From Muribaculaceae bacterium (GTDB taxonomy: Bacteria > Bacteroidota > Bacteroidia > Bacteroidales > Muribaculaceae): a stretch of DNA of 35,938 bases. Made by a program: the position numbers and the translations under genes. Numbering within the stretch: position 1 is the first letter of the stretch; the number at the start of each line of letters is the position of its first letter. Below the pieces are notes generated by a model, which saw only the letters and a list, made by a program, of their open reading frames with translations, was not told where the DNA came from and searched no databases. Location of the stretch: NCBI GenBank assembly GCA_029061225.1, contig JAIDSM010000017.1, positions 6,262-42,199 of the forward strand, read 5' to 3'. This document shows positions 22,194-30,810 of this stretch, in pieces.

Positions 22194-24035
22194 ATGAAAA
22201 CGAAGATATACTTTCACATCTATCCGATATTGCCGGTAATACTGATATCTGCCATTCTTACGATAGTAGGATGTGGTAGTAATTCATCAGTTAGCAATGG
22301 GCTTGACGTTGCCGAGAGCCTTATGGAAAGCCGCCCTGATTCTGCCCTCGCTGTTCTGGACTCGATCGATGCTTCTGACCTGAAAGGAAAAAGCCAGAAA
22401 GCTCGGTATGCACTGCTTATGTCGATGGCTCTTGACAAGAACTATGTCGACACCACGACTTTCGATGTGCTACAGCCAGCCATTGACTATTACCTTGAGA
22501 ATGGAACTCCGGATGAAAAGCTCCGCACATATTATTATCAGGGCAGGATATATCAGAACAGGAATGACAGAGACAGCGCTTTGCATTCTTTCATGAGGGG
22601 AATTGACATTGCCGATGAGTGCACGGATTCTATGGCTATAGCCCGTACTCTCGTTGCTCAAGGGATATTATATCAAAGTTTCTACGATTATGATGGATAC
22701 ACAGACAATTATCTAAGAGCGGCCAATATATTTCGTAACAAGAATCACGAAGCATACGAATTAGACTGCCTGTTTAACGCCTTGAATGGTGCTGTGGTCT
22801 TAAATAGAAAGGAGCAGGCTGACAGCTTAATAAATTGTCTTGAAGATTTTCATTTAAATGATAGAAATTATATACAAAATTTACATAGTCTAAGGATAGC
22901 GCATACTCTTAAATTTGGATCAGAACAGGATTTAAAAGAGGTGATAGCTGATAATAAAGATCGTTTGAATTATGATGTCAACGGAATATTGAATCTCGCA
23001 AGGGCATACAACAGGCTCGGAGTTAGCCACATGGCACTCCGCCAGCTTGATTTTCTCGATGAAAACAGCGAGAGATACGATACATTGAAATACCTGGGTA
23101 TAAGATTTAAGGTGCTTGAAGATATGGAGGACTATGAAGGAGCTCTTGCAGCATATAAGGATTTCAGTCATCGAACCGAAGTAATCAACGCAGGAAAGTT
23201 CGAACAGAAAAGCCAATCTCTGGAGGAGAGACATCGTATGGAGCTGCAGTCTGAGAGGGATACGGAAAGAAGCCGTAAGATAATTTGGGGATGTATCGGA
23301 GGGCTTGTCTTATCTGCGATGGTCTTCATCATCCTTATACTCCTGATGCGCCGCAACAAAATAAAAAAAGACCTCGCTCTCCAGAAAGTTCTCACTGCGG
23401 AGCTCGAGAATGAGAACCTTAAGGCTGAGAATGAGCTGAGCCGCCAAAAAGCCCGTACCGCGGAGCTCGAGAATGAGAAGCTGACGGCGGAACGCGAGAA
23501 ACTGACTCTTGAAAACAAGAATCTCCAGCTCCAGAGAGACAACAAGACGCTGGAGGCAGAAAACCTTGCCCATAGAGTGGAAATATTAGAGGCGGAAAGC
23601 GAAAACCTCAAGGAGCTGCTCGATTCGCAGAAGGAAATGCCGGAGGAAGTGCGCAAGGCCATACAGGTACGCATCGAGATGCTCAACTCCTATCTTGCCA
23701 GCCAGATTTCAGACCATAAGGAATTCGAGAAGACCTACGACGCATGGGTGGCGGACCTGACAGCGGACACAGAGGAATTCATGAACAGCAACCGCCTCGC
23801 CTTCCAGGCCTCGCATCCAGCGTTCATAAAGTATTTCGAAAACCATGGTTTGACCGCATCGGAAATCAACTATGTATGCCTCTACGCGATTGGGCTGCGG
23901 GGCAAGGACGTAGGCAACTACATGAAGAAACGCAGCCACGTCAACATCAGCAGCGCCATACGTAAGAAACTCGGTATTGACAAGCACGAGACCAACATAG
24001 GAATATATGTCCGGAAACTGCTTCAAAAACTCTGA
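22194..24035 (+). CDS. Membrane-spanning TPR / coiled-coil protein with C-terminal LuxR-like HTH
   Basis: The 613-residue protein has an N-terminal signal with lipobox-like IVGC (Cys 27). TPR-type helical repeats cover about 35-340 (AESLMESRPDSALAVLDSID, LRTYYYQGRIYQNRNDRDSA). One strong transmembrane segment lies at about 363-384 (IIWGCIGGLVLSAMVFIILI). A heptad coiled coil (about 390-500) has near-repeats of TAELENE. The C-terminal part (HGLTASEINYVCLYAIGLRG, then SSAIRKKLGID) resembles a LuxR/GerE helix-turn-helix. Similar Bacteroidetes proteins are treated as membrane-bound one-component regulators that pass a periplasmic signal to DNA. A stretch at about 22720-22990 is AT-richer than its flanks. 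Its target is unknown; the di-iron regulator gene converges on it 80 bp away. Confidence 0.85.
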   Translation: MKTKIYFHIYPILPVILISAILTIVGCGSNSSVSNGLDVAESLMESRPDSALAVLDSIDASDLKGKSQKARYALLMSMALDKNYVDTTTFDVLQPAIDYYLENGTPDEKLRTYYYQGRIYQNRNDRDSALHSFMRGIDIADECTDSMAIARTLVAQGILYQSFYDYDGYTDNYLRAANIFRNKNHEAYELDCLFNALNGAVVLNRKEQADSLINCLEDFHLNDRNYIQNLHSLRIAHTLKFGSEQDLKEVIADNKDRLNYDVNGILNLARAYNRLGVSHMALRQLDFLDENSERYDTLKYLGIRFKVLEDMEDYEGALAAYKDFSHRTEVINAGKFEQKSQSLEERHRMELQSERDTERSRKIIWGCIGGLVLSAMVFIILILLMRRNKIKKDLALQKVLTAELENENLKAENELSRQKARTAELENEKLTAEREKLTLENKNLQLQRDNKTLEAENLAHRVEILEAESENLKELLDSQKEMPEEVRKAIQVRIEMLNSYLASQISDHKEFEKTYDAWVADLTADTEEFMNSNRLAFQASHPAFIKYFENHGLTASEINYVCLYAIGLRGKDVGNYMKKRSHVNISSAIRKKLGIDKHETNIGIYVRKLLQKL

Positions 24036-24115
24036 TTCATTTGCATATCCCTACGCCTCAATCTCGACGCCAAGCACGCTGAGCTTTGAGCCCTCCGCCC
24101 CTCCGCAGGATATTA

Positions 24116-25075
24116 CTACATATGCGGATCGATCTCGTTGATGTCTACGAGACCGTGCAGGATAGCGAAGACCGTCAGTCCGGCCGCAGAATGTATGTTG
24201 AGCTTCGTGGAGATGTTGCGCCGGTAAGTGGTCACGGTATTGATGGAAATGAACAGTTTCTCGGCTATCTCTTTATTCTGCATACCACGGGCCACGCACC
24301 GAAGAATATCCTTCTCGCGCTCCGTCAGGCTCTCGAGCAGCGAATCATTATCTTTGTCAATATCCTCATCCACTTCAGGCTGTGCATCACGCTCCTTGAG
24401 CTTAAGCGACCTCTCAAGACGCGACACGGCGGGCAGAAACATACGGTCTTCTATCTCGCAATGCGAGCAAAGGTCTGAATTACAATCTATGATGTCGTTA
24501 AGCGCGGAGACAAGCAGCAGATTGCTCATGACATGATAATGGCGTATGAATATGTCCTTCAGCTCATCAAGCTTCTCTGTCATACTCGTGTGGCCTACAG
24601 AATAATCCGAGATACGGAAATCATCTGAGACGTTGCCCTCGAGAAGACGGTCTACATAACTGAATATGCTGTCGTTCTCATGCTCCATGTGGCGTCGAAC
24701 CTCCACGCAGTAATCGTCAAAGAACTTAAGCAACTGCAGCAGAACGTCGTCGATAGGAAGGGCACTGACGGCAAGAAGGAGCTTGCGGCGTATGGAAGGC
24801 AAGAGAAATTCAAGGAAATAAGAATGTGCGGTCCTCAGATAGCGCATCAGGGAGGTCAGCGACACATCGTTGGAATACGGACGACTGTCGATTAGGTTGC
24901 ACACGGCAAGAAACGTGCGCTCATCTACCCCATCTTCGGCACAGACTTCTTTAACGGTCTTATCACCGAAACCAAGTGAGATTCCGAATCTGGCAGCGAC
25001 CATCATCAGATCGCTGTTTTCGTCTATGAGGTCGCGGAGCCTATCAGCTTCCGTATATGCTTTGCTTTTCTCCAT
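24116..25075 (-). CDS. Transcription regulator: YtfE/RIC-like hemerythrin domain fused to LuxR HTH
   Basis: Of 319 residues, about 1-65 resemble the N-terminal ScdA/RIC domain (GFGDKTVKEVCAEDGVDERT) but lack its usual Cys-Cys pair. Residues 75-220 are a hemerythrin-like four-helix bundle. All six di-iron ligands known from E. coli YtfE have counterparts at nearly the same numbers: H84, H129, E133, H162, H205, E209. Residues 247-310 are a LuxR/GerE helix-turn-helix (LTEREKDILRCVARGMQNKE, then INTVTTYRRNISTKL). I infer a cytoplasmic sensor of NO, O2 or iron state that binds DNA. It is divergent from the porin-imelysin-heme gene run, with operator-like palindromes between, so it is a strong candidate regulator of that run. 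It has its own -7 box (TACTTTTG, 25099-25106). Confidence 0.88.
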   Translation of the reverse strand: MEKSKAYTEADRLRDLIDENSDLMMVAARFGISLGFGDKTVKEVCAEDGVDERTFLAVCNLIDSRPYSNDVSLTSLMRYLRTAHSYFLEFLLPSIRRKLLLAVSALPIDDVLLQLLKFFDDYCVEVRRHMEHENDSIFSYVDRLLEGNVSDDFRISDYSVGHTSMTEKLDELKDIFIRHYHVMSNLLLVSALNDIIDCNSDLCSHCEIEDRMFLPAVSRLERSLKLKERDAQPEVDEDIDKDNDSLLESLTEREKDILRCVARGMQNKEIAEKLFISINTVTTYRRNISTKLNIHSAAGLTVFAILHGLVDINEIDPHM

Positions 25076-25098
25076 TTCGTATGTTTAGATGTACGGTG

Positions 25099-25106
25099 CA
25101 AAAGTA
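25099..25106 (-). promoter_or_regulatory. -7 box of the di-iron regulator gene
   Basis: The minus strand reads TACTTTTG (TANNTTTG), 23 nt before the ATG at 25075. No TTTG at the ideal -33 spacing, so it may need an activator. Confidence 0.55.
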
Positions 25107-25128
25107 AAAAATATTTCTTAACGATATT

Positions 25129-25146
25129 ATACTCATTTTTGAGTAT
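25129..25146. promoter_or_regulatory. Operator-like inverted repeat ATACTCA-TTTT-TGAGTAT
   Basis: Perfect 7-bp arms around four T. The half-site TGAGTATT occurs again at 25212-25219, right at the -33 region of the porin promoter. The repeated half-sites between two divergent promoters suggest a dimeric regulator such as the neighbouring LuxR-type protein; this is inference. Confidence 0.5.
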
Positions 25147-25190
25147 TTTGAGATTCCTTCCCATATTCATAACGTATTTTCACAGATTTT

Positions 25191-25209
25191 ATTTAGAATT
25201 AGTCTAAAT
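25191..25209. promoter_or_regulatory. 19-bp palindrome with DtxR/IdeR-like core
   Basis: ATTTAGA (25191-25197) and TCTAAAT (25203-25209) are perfect complements around 5 bp. Inside lies TTAGTCTAA (25199-25207), which matches the central TTAG-S-CTAA of the iron-dependent repressor operator TTAGGTTAGSCTAACCTAA. It ends 7 nt before the -33 element of the porin promoter, a position suited to iron-dependent control. Confidence 0.5.
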
Positions 25210-25216
25210 AATGAGT

Positions 25217-25248
25217 ATTGCCGGGAGAATTTTTCGATTGTAATTTTG
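25217..25248 (+). promoter_or_regulatory. Promoter of the porin-imelysin-heme gene run
   Basis: ATTG (25217-25220), 20 nt, TAATTTTG (25241-25248). The ATG of the first porin follows 22 nt later. No other strong promoter was seen until 31588. Confidence 0.65.
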
Positions 25249-25270
25249 CATCCGAAAAAACTGACCGAAA

Positions 25271-26626
25271 ATGAAAGCATATTTTTCCGCCATATTAGGG
25301 ATATCCTTTATCCTTGCATCTTTTCTACCGGAACCGGCTTCAGCCGGCGAAAGCGGGCAATCCGCTCAGCCTCTTGCAGCGACGCAGGCCGACACTGCCG
25401 GATATAATAAATTCCGCTTCGGTGGCTACGGCGAGATGGTGGCCTCCTTCAAAGACTACGGCATCAACCGCTTCGCAGGTACCGCTACGGGAAACACCCG
25501 CACCCACCGCAATACGATTGCTATCCCGAGATTCGTGCTGGCTTTCGACTATAAGTTCAACCCCAAATGGATACTCGGAGCTGAAATAGAGTTCGAGGCC
25601 GGGGGCACCGGCACCGCCGTAGAACTCGAGAACAGCGAAAACGGTGAGTATGAAACCGAGATAGAGAAGGGAGGAGAAGTTGCCCTCGAACAATTCCACA
25701 TAACAAGACTCATAATCCCGCAATTCAACGTGAGGGCAGGCCATATGATAGTGCCGGTAGGGCTTACCAACACCCATCACGAGCCTATCAATTTCTTCGG
25801 GACCGTGAGGCCCCAGGCCGAGACTTCCCTTCTTCCATCAACCTGGCATGAGACCGGCATACAATTTTTCGGATCGTTTGGAAAAAGATTTACAAGATTT
25901 GACTATCAGCTCATGATCACTGCCGGTCTCAATGCCAACGGTTTCAACCGCGACGAATGGATCATCGGAGGCAAACAAGGTTTCTTCGAGACTGACAATT
26001 TCACATCGCCCGCATATATAGCCCGAGTAGACTACAGCGGAGTGCCGGGCCTTCGCACAGGCGTCTCTTTCTACTATTGCCGCGACGCGGGAGCCAACTC
26101 CGACAAGGAGCACACCTACTCGGCGATAGGAAGAATTCCTGTAGCCATCTCGACCTGGGACGCCCAATACAGAAACAAGGTAGTGACGGCACGCGCCAAC
26201 CTCACCTACGGATATGTAGGCAACTCCGCCGCTCTCAGCGACGCCAATAGGATGCTATCCAACAAATCTCCCTACAGCCGACTGATACCCATCGCTAAAA
26301 ACGCGCTCAGCTACGGCGCGGAATGCGGAATCAACCTGAAATCACTCATAAAGGGAGTCTGCCCCACCATCTATCCCTTCGCCCGGTATGAATACTACAA
26401 TCCGCAGTACCGGGGAGAAGGATCCAAGACCACTATGGACCGCCGCCTTGAAGTGAGCCAGTGGCAGGCCGGACTCAACTGGTTCGCGCTTCCCAACCTC
26501 GTGGTGAAGGCAGACTACACCACCCGACAGATAGGCACGGCAAAGGTATTCGGCAAAGGTCCCTACAACTCGGAAAACGAATTCTCAATCGGCATCGCCT
26601 ATATAGGATGGTTCCTATCCAAGTAG
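25271..26626 (+). CDS. Outer-membrane porin-like beta-barrel protein (first of the run)
   Basis: The 451-residue protein has a signal peptide ending near ASA-GES. A plug-like start FRFGGYGEMVASFKDYGINR leads into alternating strands with aromatic girdles. It ends in FSIGIAYIGWFLSK; the C-terminal residue is Lys, not the classical Phe. Segments such as FNVRAGHMIVPVGLTNTHHE and WHETGIQFFGSFGKRFTRFD are typical of porins of the OprO/P or DcaP-like type. It probably forms an outer-membrane channel for a small solute or metal complex; the substrate cannot be read from the sequence. It is the promoter-proximal gene of the imelysin/di-heme run, divergent from the di-iron regulator. Confidence 0.85.
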   Translation: MKAYFSAILGISFILASFLPEPASAGESGQSAQPLAATQADTAGYNKFRFGGYGEMVASFKDYGINRFAGTATGNTRTHRNTIAIPRFVLAFDYKFNPKWILGAEIEFEAGGTGTAVELENSENGEYETEIEKGGEVALEQFHITRLIIPQFNVRAGHMIVPVGLTNTHHEPINFFGTVRPQAETSLLPSTWHETGIQFFGSFGKRFTRFDYQLMITAGLNANGFNRDEWIIGGKQGFFETDNFTSPAYIARVDYSGVPGLRTGVSFYYCRDAGANSDKEHTYSAIGRIPVAISTWDAQYRNKVVTARANLTYGYVGNSAALSDANRMLSNKSPYSRLIPIAKNALSYGAECGINLKSLIKGVCPTIYPFARYEYYNPQYRGEGSKTTMDRRLEVSQWQAGLNWFALPNLVVKADYTTRQIGTAKVFGKGPYNSENEFSIGIAYIGWFLSK

Positions 26627-26646
26627 TTGAGAATTGTGAATCGTGT

Positions 26647-26691
26647 CCTTAAAGACCTTAAAGACCTTAAAGACCTTAAAGACCTTAAAAC
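26647..26691. repeat. 9-bp tandem repeat between porin and imelysin genes
   Basis: Four exact units of ccttaaaga (26647-26682), a near unit (ccttaaaac) and a decayed one. It lies 21 nt after the porin stop and 27 nt before the imelysin start. Confidence 0.9.
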
Positions 26692-26717
26692 CATTAAATA
26701 AACAAAACAAATAAAAT

Positions 26718-27872
26718 ATGAAGAAATACTTACTTGGAATTTCCGCGCTTCTCTGCGCCGGCGCGATGACACTCACAGGATGCTCCGACAAGGATAATCC
26801 CAAACCGGACGACAACCACGACAGCGCCGCAACTCTCGACTACAACGAGAGAAACGCTGCAAGCTGGGGCAACTACATGCAGCAGGTGGCTATACTGCTG
26901 CAGATGGATTCCAATACCCTATATGAGGCATGGACAGTGTCTTATGAGGGGGGCGCTCCGTTTGCCACAAGCTTCAGGCAGCATAACGACGCCAACTATT
27001 CAAGCGCGCTCAGCTGCATCGAGCAGATAATCGAAGGCTGCGCCGACATCGCCAACGAGGTGGGAACCGCAAAGATCGGAGACCCCTACAACCTCTACAT
27101 CTCAGGTGACACACAGGCGGCCCTCTATTCAGTGGAGTCATGGTACAGCTGGCACTCGCGTGAGGACTATTCAAACAACATCCTCTCCATACGCAACTCA
27201 TACTACGGATCGCTCGACGGATCTATAAGTCCAAAGTCGCTTTCAGCTCTTATCGCCACCGAGAATGCGGAACTCGACTCCAAGGTGAAAGCGGCTATCG
27301 CCGATGCTTCCGACGCTATCCTCGCCATACCGCAACCTTTCCGCAACCATATCAACAGCGCGGAGAGTCGCGCTGCCATGACGGCTTGCGCCGACCTTGA
27401 GGAATTGCTTTCCGTAAGCCTCAAGGGCGCGGTCAATAAACTTGGCGACGACAGCCGCTATCAGGAAATCGTAGACAACTATGTCGATGCCGTAGTAGTG
27501 CCTACCTACAGAAGCCTGAAGGAAAAGAACGAGATGCTCTACAAGGCGGTTCTAAACTTCAAGAATTCTCCCTCCGACGCCAATTTCGCCAATGCCTGCA
27601 ACGCCTGGCTCGAGGCCCGCGAACCTTGGGAGAAGAGTGAGGCATTCCTATTTGGTCCCGTCGACGCGCTCGGTCTTGACCCTAATATGGACAGCTGGCC
27701 TCTCGACCAGGACAATATCGTGCAGATTCTCAATTCCGGAAACTACGACAACCTTGACTGGAGCGACGGCGATGACGACGATACTATCGAGGCGGTGCAG
27801 TCGGTAAGAGGTTTCCACACCCTTGAGTTCCTTCTCTTCAAGGACGGACAACCCCGCAAAGTAAAGAATTAA
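26718..27872 (+). CDS. Imelysin (peptidase M75-like) family lipoprotein
   Basis: The 384-residue lipoprotein (lipobox LTGC, Cys 22) is helical and matches the imelysin family (COG3489). Characteristic segments are YVDAVVVPTYRSLKEKNEML, NAWLEAREPWEKSEAFLFGP, LGLDPNMDSWPLDQDNI, and near the C-terminus GFHTLEFLLF carrying the GxHxxE motif (H367, E370). Imelysin-like proteins, including EfeO and IrpA relatives, are linked to iron uptake; the peptidase activity first proposed is doubtful. It should sit on the outer membrane facing the periplasm or the surface. It is followed by the di-heme oxidoreductase, the same pairing as the COG3489/COG3488 neighbours of proteobacteria. Confidence 0.9.
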   Translation: MKKYLLGISALLCAGAMTLTGCSDKDNPKPDDNHDSAATLDYNERNAASWGNYMQQVAILLQMDSNTLYEAWTVSYEGGAPFATSFRQHNDANYSSALSCIEQIIEGCADIANEVGTAKIGDPYNLYISGDTQAALYSVESWYSWHSREDYSNNILSIRNSYYGSLDGSISPKSLSALIATENAELDSKVKAAIADASDAILAIPQPFRNHINSAESRAAMTACADLEELLSVSLKGAVNKLGDDSRYQEIVDNYVDAVVVPTYRSLKEKNEMLYKAVLNFKNSPSDANFANACNAWLEAREPWEKSEAFLFGPVDALGLDPNMDSWPLDQDNIVQILNSGNYDNLDWSDGDDDDTIEAVQSVRGFHTLEFLLFKDGQPRKVKN

Positions 27873-27885
27873 ATGAAACGCCAAC

Positions 27886-27939
27886 TAATTATGCATTATG
27901 ACTTGCTTTAGCTTGAACGTAGTTAATTATGCATTATGA
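27886..27939. repeat. 16-bp direct repeat taattatgcattatga, second copy covering a start codon
   Basis: Exact copies at 27886-27901 and 27924-27939. The second contains the ATG (27929) of the di-heme oxidoreductase gene, so the repeat supplies the start codon. Confidence 0.85.
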
Positions 27940-29362
27940 ATTAATAAAAACTTGTTGCCTCGCAGGCATGATGGGGTTTCTGTCTGCCTGCGAGAGCGAT
28001 GGCCTGGATGTCCTTGATATCGAGGTTCCTGCCGGCTATGAACTGTCGGCGGGAACTTCTACGATATTCCTCAATTCATCTGTAGCATACGACAGCGAGG
28101 CCCCATGGGTGAAAGGCGACTACCTGACGCGCTTCGTGCGCGGCGACAGGCTCTACGATGACGTTCGCACATCCACCAATGGACAGGGTGGTGGCCTCGG
28201 ACCCGTATATGCCGGATATTCATGCGGCAGCTGCCACAGAAACGCCGGACGCACACGTCCCGGCGTCTGGAACGACAACGGATCCGGATCATACGGATTC
28301 TCGGCCATGCTCGTCTATATTACCAGAAAGAACGGTGCGTTTTTCCGCGACTACGGACGCGTGCTACACGACCAGGCCATCTACGGTGTCAAGCCGGAAG
28401 GCAAACTGAAGGTGGACTGGAATTATCAGCAGTTCTCATTCCCCGACGGCGACACATATGAGCTCGCATACCCCTCATACACCATCACCGACTGGTATGC
28501 CGACGAGATCGCGCCCGAAGACCTCTTCTGCACGGTAAGGGTCCCTCTCCGCCACGTAGGTATGGGACAGCTCATGTCGCTCGACCAGCACGAAATCGAG
28601 CAGCTCGCCGCCAAAAGCAACTATCCGGAATGGGGCATCAGCGGACGATGCAACTACATCTCCGAACGAGGTGTGACAAGCCTCGGCATCTCCGGCAACA
28701 AGGCCCAGCACGCCGACCTGACCGTTGAGCTCGGATTCTCAAGCGATATGGGCGTGACCAACAGCCGCTATCCTGAAGAGATATGCGAGGGGCAGATTCA
28801 GATGAATCAGGGTTCTATGATGGGTCTCTCCTACGACCAGCTTGATGTCTCGACGGAAGATATGGAAAACGTAGATCTTTACATGCAGTCGCTGGGCGTG
28901 CCCGCACGCCGCAACGTCAATGATCCCGACGTGAAGAGGGGTGAATCTCTCTTCCATAAGGCCGGATGCCATCTCTGCCACGTAACCACTCTCCACACCC
29001 GGCCACGCGGCTCCACCCTGCTCGCGGGAACTCAGCTTCCATGGCTCGGCAACCAGACCATACACCCCTACAGCGACTTCCTGCTGCACGACATGGGCTC
29101 CGAGATAATGGGAGTCGGACTCAACGACAACTACGTGTCGGGGCTGGCACGCGGAAATGAATGGCGTACCACACCCCTATGGGGTGTCGGCCTGCAGGAG
29201 AAGGTCAACGGACACACGTGCTTCCTCCACGACGGACGTGCCCGCAACTTCACCGAAGCAATCATGTGGCATGGCGGAGAAGGCGAAGCTTCAAGGAATA
29301 TTTTCAGGAAGATGCCCCGTAAAGACCGCGAAGCCCTAATAAAATTCCTCCAGTCCCTGTAA
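27929..29362 (+). CDS. Di-heme oxidoreductase family lipoprotein (DUF1111/COG3488)
   Basis: The 477-residue protein has a lipobox (FLSAC, Cys 21) and two c-type heme sites: CGSCH at residues 99-103 and CHLCH at 347-351. Family motifs include GLGPVYAGYSCGSCH, RNAGRTRPG, LYMQSLGVPARRNV, GESLFHKAGC, and TTPLWGVGLQ...FLHDGRARNFTEAIMWHGGE. This is COG3488, once called thiol oxidoreductase with two cytochrome c sites; its substrate is unproven, but it is often encoded next to imelysins. It needs cytochrome c maturation, and a CcsA gene lies 3.4 kb downstream. Its start codon lies in a direct repeat. Acts in the periplasm, lipid-anchored. Confidence 0.92.
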   Translation: MHYELIKTCCLAGMMGFLSACESDGLDVLDIEVPAGYELSAGTSTIFLNSSVAYDSEAPWVKGDYLTRFVRGDRLYDDVRTSTNGQGGGLGPVYAGYSCGSCHRNAGRTRPGVWNDNGSGSYGFSAMLVYITRKNGAFFRDYGRVLHDQAIYGVKPEGKLKVDWNYQQFSFPDGDTYELAYPSYTITDWYADEIAPEDLFCTVRVPLRHVGMGQLMSLDQHEIEQLAAKSNYPEWGISGRCNYISERGVTSLGISGNKAQHADLTVELGFSSDMGVTNSRYPEEICEGQIQMNQGSMMGLSYDQLDVSTEDMENVDLYMQSLGVPARRNVNDPDVKRGESLFHKAGCHLCHVTTLHTRPRGSTLLAGTQLPWLGNQTIHPYSDFLLHDMGSEIMGVGLNDNYVSGLARGNEWRTTPLWGVGLQEKVNGHTCFLHDGRARNFTEAIMWHGGEGEASRNIFRKMPRKDREALIKFLQSL

Positions 29363-29375
29363 CATATCAATTCAT

Positions 29376-29445
29376 GATAAATCTCGATTAATCAAGATAA
29401 ATCAAGCTTAATCGAGATAAATCAGGCTAAATCATGCTAAATCCC
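29376..29445. repeat. 10-bp imperfect tandem repeat between di-heme and porin genes
   Basis: Seven units of the form g(a/c)t(a/t)aatcnn (for example gataaatcaa, gcttaatcga, gctaaatcat), starting 14 nt after the stop codon and ending 15 nt before the porin start. Confidence 0.85.
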
Positions 29446-29459
29446 CCCACAAGACCCCA

Positions 29460-30674
29460 ATGAAAAAGATAATACTCTCAGCCCTGCTCGCCCTCTCCTT
29501 CGCTCCTCTTGCAAGGGCGCAATACGACACCGATACCGAAAACGGCGTCGTCTCGCTCGCAGACCACCGCGGATTCACATTCACCACAAAGAAAGGCGAT
29601 TTCCTCTTCATGCCGTATCTGCTCGTGCAGACCACAGCCAACTACAACTACTATGATGACGCAGGCCTCGATCCCGCCTACAATCAGGACAATGTGGCTA
29701 ATTCCGGATTCGGAATCCCTTATGCCGTACTCGGCTTCACCGGAAAGGCCTTCAATATCGTGACATTCAACCTCTCGATCAATGCGGCAGCCTCCGGAGG
29801 GGGGCTCCTGCAGCAGGCATGGGCCGACGTGCGTCCTTCCGATGAGTTCGGAGTACGCATAGGTAAGTTCAAGACCCCGTTCTCCCACGCTTACCTGACG
29901 ACACTCGGGGAGACCCTCTTCCCGGTCCTCCCGACATCCCTCACCGCATCCGTCATCCTACCCTACTCGCTCAATGCCGTGACCCCGCATATCGGCACCG
30001 GATTCGACCTCGGCGTGGAGTTTCACGGTATGGTCAAGGATAAGTTCGGCTATCAGGTGGGGCTCTTCAACGGCACAGGGGCCTCAGTCAACACCGCTAC
30101 AAAGACAATCAGCGATGACTGGCACATACCGTCGCTGCTCTATGCCGCCCGCCTTACATACCAGCCTTTTGGCGTGATGCCTGCGTCGCAGGGCGATCCG
30201 AGACTCCTAAACAGCAACAAGATGCTCGTTGGCCTATCCGGATCTCTCAACGTGGAAAGCGAGAACGAGAGCACCAACGATTTCCGACTCGGCTTCGAAT
30301 GGTCATGGATAAAAAACCGCTGGTATTTCGGTGCCGAGTTCTACTACATGAACGTAGGATTTACGAAGCGCCAGAAGATCGACACCTCCTACAATTATTT
30401 CGGAGGCTACGGACAGGCCGGATATTTCATTACCAATAGACTTCAGGGATGTCTGCGCTACGACTTCTTCGAACGCAACTCGACCAAGAAAGGGGGCTTC
30501 CTCAACATGCCAGCGATCGGGGCCAACTATTTCATCGACAGCATAAATCTCAAGCTTCAGGCCATGTACCAGTATACAGGCCGTACGGGTCACGCCCGCC
30601 AGATGGACCGCGACGAGGACAACCTTGGACTCGCCACCAGCTCCGTCACCATAATGGCACAGTACTCTTTTTAG
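29460..30674 (+). CDS. Phosphate-selective porin O/P-like outer-membrane protein (second porin)
   Basis: The 404-residue protein has a signal peptide ending at ARA-QYD. It has the OprO/P-type pattern: FMPYLLVQTTANYNYYDD, AWADVRPSDEFGVRIGKFKT, TGFDLGVEFHGMVKDKFGYQ, DFRLGFEWSWIKNRWYFGAE, and GYGQAGYFITNRLQGCLRYD. It ends with the outer-membrane signature SSVTIMAQYSF (terminal Phe). The LGKFKTPFS segment is typical of the porin_O_P family. Family members pass anions or oligosaccharides, but in this context a metal complex or organic acid is possible. It lies 97 bp after the di-heme gene with no promoter in between, so it belongs to the same run. Confidence 0.87.
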   Translation: MKKIILSALLALSFAPLARAQYDTDTENGVVSLADHRGFTFTTKKGDFLFMPYLLVQTTANYNYYDDAGLDPAYNQDNVANSGFGIPYAVLGFTGKAFNIVTFNLSINAAASGGGLLQQAWADVRPSDEFGVRIGKFKTPFSHAYLTTLGETLFPVLPTSLTASVILPYSLNAVTPHIGTGFDLGVEFHGMVKDKFGYQVGLFNGTGASVNTATKTISDDWHIPSLLYAARLTYQPFGVMPASQGDPRLLNSNKMLVGLSGSLNVESENESTNDFRLGFEWSWIKNRWYFGAEFYYMNVGFTKRQKIDTSYNYFGGYGQAGYFITNRLQGCLRYDFFERNSTKKGGFLNMPAIGANYFIDSINLKLQAMYQYTGRTGHARQMDRDEDNLGLATSSVTIMAQYSF

Positions 30675-30810
30675 TTTAAGAAATTTATACTGCATACAGT
30701 AATGCATCTCATCATGACTTATATCCGCTTCCCCAGAGTAGCAAGCACACTCCGGGTGCGCCCCCGCGCGTCCATTTACTAATATCTTAAAGATTTAGAA
30801 GAATAGACTA

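Noticed and set aside
24036-24115. Possible extra coding sequence or terminator between the convergent TPR regulator and di-iron regulator genes
   Set aside because: The 80 bp hold no hairpin with a T-run and only a short minus frame (SKLSVLGVEIEA) without a start; nothing can be supported.
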